Below, one piece after another: positions 34,221-39,034 of a DNA stretch of 39,034 bases. Origin of the DNA: Verrucomicrobiales bacterium (GTDB taxonomy: Bacteria > Verrucomicrobiota > Verrucomicrobiia > Limisphaerales > UBA9464). A model generated the notes under the pieces. That model searched no databases. It was not told where the DNA came from and saw only the letters and a program-made list of their open reading frames with translations. How positions within the stretch are numbered: position 1 is the stretch's first letter; the number at the start of each line of letters is the position of its first letter. Both the position numbers and the translations under genes were made by a program. The stretch spans positions 1-39,034 of the forward strand of contig JAIXUV010000216.1 in the NCBI GenBank assembly GCA_027483345.1. Direction: 5' to 3'.

Positions 34221-35762
34221 ATGAAAACCAAAACCACTATGGCGAGTACCACCGGGCTGATGGCGATGGCCAGGCGTTTACGAACCTCCGGTGCCACGCA
34301 GTTCGTGCCCCTGCTCCTCCTGCTGGCGCCGTCCCTCGTGGTGCAGGCCCAGGACTACAGTTACACGACCGGCAACGGCCAGATCACCATCACCGGATTC
34401 ACCGGCCCCGGCGGCGCTGTGGCCATCCCCAGCACGATCGATGGCCTGCCGGTCACCACCATCGGGAGCGGCGCGTTCTATGGCATTTCCAGCCTGACCG
34501 GTGTGACGATCCCCGACAGCGTCACCGGCATCGGAAACTATGCGTTCTCCGGCTGCACCAGCCTTACCCGCGTGACGATCGGCAACGGCGTCACCGCCAT
34601 CGAGGAGGGGGTGTTCAATCGCTGCACCCGCTTGGCCGGCGTCATTATTCCGAACAGCGTCACCAACCTCGGGAGCGGGGCGTTCTATGGCTGCTCCGGC
34701 CTGACCGGCGTGACGATCGGAAACAGAGTCACAGGCATCGGGAACTCGGCGTTCTCCGGCTGCACCAGCCTGACCGGCGTCTCCATCCCCGACAGCGTCA
34801 CCAGCATCGGAAGCGGGGTGTTCTACGGCTGCTCCGGCCTCGCCAACGTCACCATTCCGGACAGCGTCACGGGAATCGGGGACCATGCGTTTGCCGACTG
34901 CTCCGGCCTGACCGGCGTGACGATCGGCGACAGCGTCACCCACATCGGAGGCTACGCGTTCAACCGCTGCACCAGGCTGGCCGCCGTCATCATCCCCAAC
35001 CGCGTCACCAGCATCGGGAACGGGGCATTCTACGGCTGCACCAGCCTGACCGGCGTCTCCATCCCCGACAGCGTCTTCGGCATCGGGGACTATGCGTTTG
35101 CCGATTGCTCCATCCTGACCGGCGTGACGATCGGCGATAGCGTCACCAGCATCGGGAACTCTGTGTTCTCCGGCTGCCCCGGCCTGACCGGCATCATCAT
35201 CCCCGACAGCGTCACCAGCATTGGGAACGGGGCGTTCTATGGCTGCACCAGCCTGAACAACGTCTCCATCCCCGGCAGCGTCACAGCGATCGGGGACCAT
35301 GCGTTTGCCGACTGCTCCGGCCTGACCGGCGTGACGATCGGCGACAGCGTCACCCGATTCGGGGACGGGGTGTTCCGCAACTGCACCGGGCTGACCGGAG
35401 TCTATTTTCAGGGAAGCGCCCCCGGCGTTGGTTCGTTGGCGTTCCAAGGTTCCAACCGAGCGGTCATCTACTACCTGCCAGGGACCACGGGCTGGAGTTC
35501 GTCATTTGGCGGCCGCCCAACCGTGTTATGGAACCCGCGGATTCTAACCACTGTTGGCAGTTTCGGCATGGAGGCAGGTCGATTCAGCTTCACCATCACC
35601 GGGACCAGCAACCTGGTCATCGTAGTTCAAGCCTCCCTGGATCTGGGCAATCCCGTCTGGACTCCGGTGGGAACCAACACCCTCACAGGAGGCTCGTTCC
35701 ATTTCAGCGATCCGCAGTTGACCAATCATCCCACTCGCCTCTACCGCCTTCGCTCGCCGTGA
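34221..35762 (+). CDS. BspA-type leucine-rich repeat (LRR_5) exported protein
   Basis: 513-residue exported protein. N-terminus has a polar lead and hydrophobic run (FVPLLLLLAPSLVVQAQ) as signal peptide. Residues 78-399 are fourteen tandem 23-residue repeats of the form VTxIGxxAFxxCxxLTGVxIPDS. The end (about 400-513) is a non-repeated beta-rich region ending HPTRLYRLRSP. BspA-like repeats are surface or secreted binding modules in host- and polymer-associated bacteria; ligand unknown. Repeats 7-13 show a repeating order of three variants. It stands alone between two long gene-free stretches. Confidence 0.9.
   Translation: MKTKTTMASTTGLMAMARRLRTSGATQFVPLLLLLAPSLVVQAQDYSYTTGNGQITITGFTGPGGAVAIPSTIDGLPVTTIGSGAFYGISSLTGVTIPDSVTGIGNYAFSGCTSLTRVTIGNGVTAIEEGVFNRCTRLAGVIIPNSVTNLGSGAFYGCSGLTGVTIGNRVTGIGNSAFSGCTSLTGVSIPDSVTSIGSGVFYGCSGLANVTIPDSVTGIGDHAFADCSGLTGVTIGDSVTHIGGYAFNRCTRLAAVIIPNRVTSIGNGAFYGCTSLTGVSIPDSVFGIGDYAFADCSILTGVTIGDSVTSIGNSVFSGCPGLTGIIIPDSVTSIGNGAFYGCTSLNNVSIPGSVTAIGDHAFADCSGLTGVTIGDSVTRFGDGVFRNCTGLTGVYFQGSAPGVGSLAFQGSNRAVIYYLPGTTGWSSSFGGRPTVLWNPRILTTVGSFGMEAGRFSFTITGTSNLVIVVQASLDLGNPVWTPVGTNTLTGGSFHFSDPQLTNHPTRLYRLRSP
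34452..35417 (+). repeat. Fourteen 69-bp tandem repeats encoding LRRs
   Basis: Each unit encodes 23 residues. From repeat 7 (34866) to repeat 13 (ends 35348) units follow the order TIGDS, IIP, SIP, TIGDS, IIP, SIP, TIGDS, a 207-bp higher-order period. Repeats 7 and 13 match at 66 of 69 bases, much closer than adjacent units. Confidence 0.85.
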
Positions 35763-36277
35763 GTTTCGGGAAATGGGTAAGTCCTCGCTTTTGACACTCC
35801 GAGGTTGGGTAAAGCGCTCAGGGGATGGGTCGTTCATCCCTGCCAACCCCGATCGGCCAAGACCGACCGGGAAGAAGTCAGAGTCTCGTGACCTGGTCCC
35901 CTACGGCGTGCAAACCGACACCGAGTGCGCAGTGGGACGTGTCCCCAAAGTGGGTAGGGAAAGCTGATGGTGGTTCAAGACGGGAGGTCTTGTCCGGCGG
36001 TGGGCCAGCGTCGTCGGATTTGGTTGGTGTTCGCCGGCTGAAGCCGGGACTCCAAGCCTACTGACACCGGAACCTGCACGGTGCTCCAAGGAGGACCCGG
36101 TCGTTGATGGGGATCGGGGAACGCCGGGCCGGGTGCATGGCCTAGAGACGGCAGCAGCGGAGTTGGCTGGGCTGGAACATCGGCGGCGGCCCGGATCGCG
36201 GATCGGGGCCGGTTTCGGGCACGACGATGCCTAATCAGGAGGGAAGGGGTTCCGGACGGTGGGGGAGCCTGGGAAGA
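35763..36277. other. Gene-free stretch between the LRR gene and tRNA-Asn
   Basis: 515 bases with no supported gene. It holds GGGACGTGTCCCC (35934-35946), an inverted near-copy of 33819-33831, and a small palindrome CCGGCTGAAGCCGG (36034-36047) inside CGCCGGCTGAAGCCGGGACT, which resembles short dispersed palindromes common between genes in this phylum. No terminator with a T-run is seen after the LRR gene. Confidence 0.55.
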
Positions 36278-36352
36278 TGGCTCCAGAGGTAGGGCTCGAA
36301 CCTACAACCCATCGGTTAACAGCCGATTGCTCTACCATTGAGCTACTCTGGA
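36278..36352 (-). tRNA. tRNA-Asn (GTT anticodon)
   Basis: On the minus strand a full cloverleaf is visible. Acceptor stem TCCAGAG (36352-36346) pairs with CTCTGGA (36288-36282). The D-arm is GCTC/GAGC with an AATGGTA loop, the anticodon stem ATCGG/CCGAT has loop CTGTTAA (anticodon GTT at 36320-36318), and the T-arm is GTAGG/CCTAC with loop TTCGAGC. Discriminator G is followed by an encoded CCA (36280-36278). Confidence 0.96.
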
Positions 36353-36603
36353 TCCGTCAGGGGCGCGGAAATTAGCGGGGCCTGCTTTTAACCGTCAACG
36401 GCATTTTCCAAAATCGCGATCGATTTTCGGGACGGCTCGCCGCAGGGGACTTCGGTTTGTCCGGTTTTCCCCGGTTTCCCATGGGGCACGGTCTGACGTC
36501 CGCATTTCGTCTCCGGTTCGTTGCTGTTCACCGTCGGGTGGAACCGCTAGTTGTGGTCTCGCCGAGGGTCCGGTTCCCCTGCCGATTCGACCTCGCAATT
36601 CCC

Positions 36604-37464
36604 ATGACGCTTTCTCCGCTCTGTCCGACGAACTCCTCCACAGGCCTCTCGAGGGCAGCGGCTGCCAACCGAGGTGCCCAGCAGTCCGGTTTCACCCTCA
36701 TCGAACTGCTGGTGGTCATCGCCATCATCGCCATCCTGGCCGGCATGCTCCTGCCGGCGCTGGGCAAGGCGAAGGCCAAGGCAGTCGGCATCCAGTGCAT
36801 GAACAACGGCAAGCAGCTGATGACCGGCTGGCAGTTGTACGTGGACGACAGCGCCGACCGGTTGCCGCAGTCCTACGGTCCGAACGAATGGGTGCACGGC
36901 TCGTTGAACTTCGACCCGGGCAACACCAGCAACTACTCCGACCGCGACCTCACCAACGGCCTGCTCTGGAAGTACGTCGGCGCGGCCAAGGCCATCTTCA
37001 AGTGCCCGGCCGACCTCAGCACGGTCACCGTCGCCGGCGTCAAGCGGCCCCGCGTGCGCAGCATGGCCATGAACGGGTGGTTCGATTCCACGGACGTGCA
37101 GGGCTTCGGGCAGAACTGCCGGATCTACAAGAAGGGTTCCGATCTCACCGACCCGGGACCGTCCATGACCTGGGCCTTCATGGATGAACGCGAGGACAGC
37201 ATCAACGACGGCGAGATGATCGTCGGCATGACCGGTTGGCCCGACCAGCCGCAGCTCTGGAAGATCGTCGACTACCCCGCCGGCTACCACAGCCGGGCCG
37301 GCGGCCTGTCCTTCGCGGACGGCCATTCCGAGATCAAGAAGTGGCTCGATCCGAGGACGGTACCGGTGCTGCGTCGCGGGACGGAGATCCCGCTGAACGT
37401 GGGCTCCGCCAACAACAAGGATGTGTACTGGCTGATGGAGCGGTCCACCCGCCCGATACGGTAG
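36604..37464 (+). CDS. Prepilin-like protein with H-X9-DG motif (second)
   Basis: 286-residue pseudopilin-like protein. Start ATG 36604 (MTLSPLCP); earlier in-frame codons are not family-like. A 32-residue leader precedes the classical cleavage site [17 protein letters not shown], an unusually long prepilin leader. The mature protein keeps [18 protein letters not shown], a CPAD segment, and [19 protein letters not shown], an exact H-X9-DG. It shares the N-terminal 40 residues and overall plan with the gene at 24877-25641. Substrate or partner unknown; such proteins are dispersed singly through these genomes. Confidence 0.9.
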   Translation: MTLSPLCPTNSSTGLSRAAAANRGAQQSGFTLIELLVVIAIIAILAGMLLPALGKAKAKAVGIQCMNNGKQLMTGWQLYVDDSADRLPQSYGPNEWVHGSLNFDPGNTSNYSDRDLTNGLLWKYVGAAKAIFKCPADLSTVTVAGVKRPRVRSMAMNGWFDSTDVQGFGQNCRIYKKGSDLTDPGPSMTWAFMDEREDSINDGEMIVGMTGWPDQPQLWKIVDYPAGYHSRAGGLSFADGHSEIKKWLDPRTVPVLRRGTEIPLNVGSANNKDVYWLMERSTRPIR

Positions 37465-37539
37465 GCGTCGGCGTCGGATCTTCCTCGACCCCGTCGACCG
37501 ACGGCCTTGATTCCCGGCCGTGCCGGGACAGGTTCGAAG

Positions 37540-38814
37540 GTGGACGTCGATCGTTTCCCTGCGACCCGGGAATCCGCCCTGCGAAGGCTGGCGGACTTCC
37601 TGCCGGCCTGTGCCCGCTATTCCGGAACCCGCAACCGGGTCCTGACGGGCCATGACGACGTGTCCCGGCTTTCCGCGGCCATCCGGGCCCGGCTGGTCAC
37701 GGAGGAGGAAGTCGTCCGGGAGGTGCTCGCGACCCATCCGTTCGGCCCGGTGGAGAAATTCATCCAGGAGGTGTTCTGGCGCTCCTACTGGAAGGGATGG
37801 CTCCAGCTGCGGCCCGCCGTGTGGACCACCTTCCGCCGGCGTGTGGAGCACCTGCGTCGCGAGGCCCCGGAGCCGGTCCGCCGGCGCGCCGAGGAAGTCG
37901 CCGCGGGCCGGAGCGGGGTCGCGGTCATGGACCGTTTCGCTCGGGAACTCCTCGGGACCGGCTACCTGCACAACCACGCCCGGATGTGGTGGGCCTCGTT
38001 CTGGATCCATGTCGAAGGGCTTCCTTGGGAACTCGGCGCCGACCACTTCCAACGGCACCTGCTCGACTTCGATCCGGCCAGCAACACGCTTTCGTGGCGT
38101 TGGGTCGCCGGGTTGCAGACACCGGGCAAGACCTACCTCGTGCGGCGTTCCAACCTGGAGAAGTTCGCCGCGCCCGAACTGCTCGCCGATGCCTCCGGAA
38201 TCGGACGTCTCGACGACGACCGGGTCCGCGCGGTCGTCGTCGAGGAACACGCCGACACCCGGCCGAGCTCCCTGGCGGAACGACCGGGGCATCCCGGGGA
38301 ATCGGACGTCGCCACCGGCTTGTGGATCCATGAGGAGGACGGCTCGGTGGAACTCTCGTCCTTGGCCGCGTTGAGGAATCCGATCCTGTTGCACATCGGG
38401 ATCCCGCCCGCGGACGCCGACGACGAACCGGGGCCGGTGGCGAGGGCTTGGCGGGACCGGGCCGTAGGCGACGCCTGGGGTCGTGCGAATGCGCACTTCG
38501 ACCCGGACCGGTGGGAGAACTGCGCCGGCGACGGCGGAGACTCCCTGGCGCAGACCTTGGCCGGCTTGGCCGGGGAGCATGGCTTTCGCCGACTGGTCAG
38601 CGCCGAGTTGGCGGTGGGGCCGCTGGCGGATCAGCGGGACGAGATCCGAAAGGCCCTGGCCGACGAGGGCGTCGAGTGGATCGAGGTCCGGAGGCCGTGG
38701 GACGCGGCGCTGTGGCCGCTCGCCCGGAAGGGCTTCTTCGACTTCTGGGACCGCGTCGGACGACGCCTTCGCAAGACCGGCGAGGGGACTTCCGTCCTGG
38801 AGGTCCTCCGATGA
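37540..38814 (+). CDS. Photolyase/cryptochrome-like protein, FAD domain first
   Basis: 424-residue flavoprotein-like product. GTG 37540 is the preferred start, preceded by GGGACAGG; a TTG at 37507 would add 11 residues. Residues 1-220 are the photolyase FAD-binding domain: [33 protein letters not shown], and [18 protein letters not shown] followed by [13 protein letters not shown]. The usual N-terminal alpha/beta antenna domain is absent. Instead about 200 residues follow that read like an alpha/beta domain ([49 protein letters not shown]). It is translationally coupled (ATGA) to a DUF2256 gene, a common partner of photolyase/cryptochrome genes. DNA repair versus light sensing cannot be decided. 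Confidence 0.85.
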   Translation: MDVDRFPATRESALRRLADFLPACARYSGTRNRVLTGHDDVSRLSAAIRARLVTEEEVVREVLATHPFGPVEKFIQEVFWRSYWKGWLQLRPAVWTTFRRRVEHLRREAPEPVRRRAEEVAAGRSGVAVMDRFARELLGTGYLHNHARMWWASFWIHVEGLPWELGADHFQRHLLDFDPASNTLSWRWVAGLQTPGKTYLVRRSNLEKFAAPELLADASGIGRLDDDRVRAVVVEEHADTRPSSLAERPGHPGESDVATGLWIHEEDGSVELSSLAALRNPILLHIGIPPADADDEPGPVARAWRDRAVGDAWGRANAHFDPDRWENCAGDGGDSLAQTLAGLAGEHGFRRLVSAELAVGPLADQRDEIRKALADEGVEWIEVRRPWDAALWPLARKGFFDFWDRVGRRLRKTGEGTSVLEVLR

Positions 38815-38963
38815 ATAAGTCCCATCTGCCTTCGAAGGACTGTGTCGCGTGCGGACGCCCGTTCGTCTGGCGCAAGAAGTGGGAGCGCGATTGGGAATCC
38901 GTGAAGTACTGCTCCGATGCCTGTCGTCGAGGCGTCCATCCTCTGGCCCGTCTGAAATCCTGA
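38811..38963 (+). CDS. DUF2256 zinc-ribbon-like small protein
   Basis: 50-residue cytoplasmic protein starting [20 protein letters not shown], with CVACGRPF and YCSDACR forming a four-Cys zinc-binding pair, and [16 protein letters not shown] between them; this is the DUF2256 pattern. Its ATG overlaps the stop of the preceding gene (ATGA). The family is repeatedly found beside photolyase/cryptochrome genes, but its function is unknown. Confidence 0.92.
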   Translation: MNKSHLPSKDCVACGRPFVWRKKWERDWESVKYCSDACRRGVHPLARLKS

Positions 38964-39034
38964 GCGGCATCCGTTGGAACCTGCGTGCGATTCCTCCCGG
39001 ACGGACCACGCAACTGGACGCCGACGCCACGTTC

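Noticed and set aside
33856-34224. Plus-strand frame of 122 codons before the LRR gene
   Set aside because: No recognisable domain, no ribosome-binding site and no codon bias matching the neighbours.
34278-35447. Minus-strand frame of 389 codons with regular AGDAV-like repeats
   Set aside because: The regularity is the antisense image of the 69-bp LRR repeats; no signal or family support.
36278-36352. tRNA-Asn as an integration site for a mobile element
   Set aside because: I found no second copy of the tRNA 3' end and no integrase gene in the window.
38964-39034. Possible start of another gene at the right edge
   Set aside because: Only 71 bases remain; a frame is open but no start codon or family motif is visible.

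Overview
High-GC window (all genes favour G/C at third positions) from a flagellated, Gram-negative bacterium. The gene set points to Verrucomicrobiota: two prepilin-like proteins with an [21 protein letters not shown]-terminus and a C-terminal H-X9-DG motif, a large Calx-beta protein, a BspA-type leucine-rich-repeat protein, a ThuA-like lipoprotein and an FG-GAP protein. The phylum is an inference from gene content, not from a marker gene. There is no prophage, CRISPR array, rRNA or complete insertion sequence.

Layout. 1-3.3 kb: three tandem minus-strand flagellin genes, each with its own structured leader and its own downstream hairpin. 3.3-4.9 kb: ThuA-like lipoprotein (+) converging on thiD (-). 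5-8.55 kb: a 1192-residue secreted Calx-beta/Ig-like protein (-), divergent from a sugar nucleotidyltransferase (+) and an acyl-CoA ligase (+). 11.2-19.3 kb: housekeeping block with a dGTPase-like HD hydrolase (-), Glu/Leu dehydrogenase (+), HtrA-like PDZ protease (+), zwf with a small phosphatase-like gene (-), an FG-GAP protein (+) and a methyltransferase (-). 19.4-26.5 kb: minus-strand porin, glnD, single-HKD phospholipase-D-like nuclease, small lipoprotein, prepilin-like protein and yaeQ. 26.6-33.5 kb: a metal-efflux-type RND operon read on the minus strand as Cys/His-rich small protein, TolC-like outer-membrane protein, adaptor, RND pump and His/Cys-rich small protein. 33.5-36.3 kb: gene-poor accessory stretch with the leucine-rich-repeat gene and tRNA-Asn(GTT). 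36.6-39 kb: second prepilin-like gene, then a photolyase/cryptochrome-like gene coupled to a DUF2256 gene.

Most notable signal. The approximately 66-nt leaders of the three flagellin genes share one RNA architecture despite sequence divergence. Each has a hairpin with an ANGGA hexaloop, a 12-nt linker, a hairpin with a GNRA tetraloop, and a hairpin with an ACGGA loop that carries the ribosome-binding region and abuts the AUG. Stems differ by compensatory changes and the two loop GGA triplets are exactly 46 nt apart in all three. This is what a dual-site CsrA (CsrA/FliW-type) translational switch would look like; no csrA or fliW is in the window.

Other points for a second look: a photolyase-like protein with its FAD domain first and an alpha/beta-like region last, an RND adaptor with a His-rich stretch plus C-terminal membrane segment, three-unit higher-order repeats in the LRR gene, and dispersed inverted repeats.
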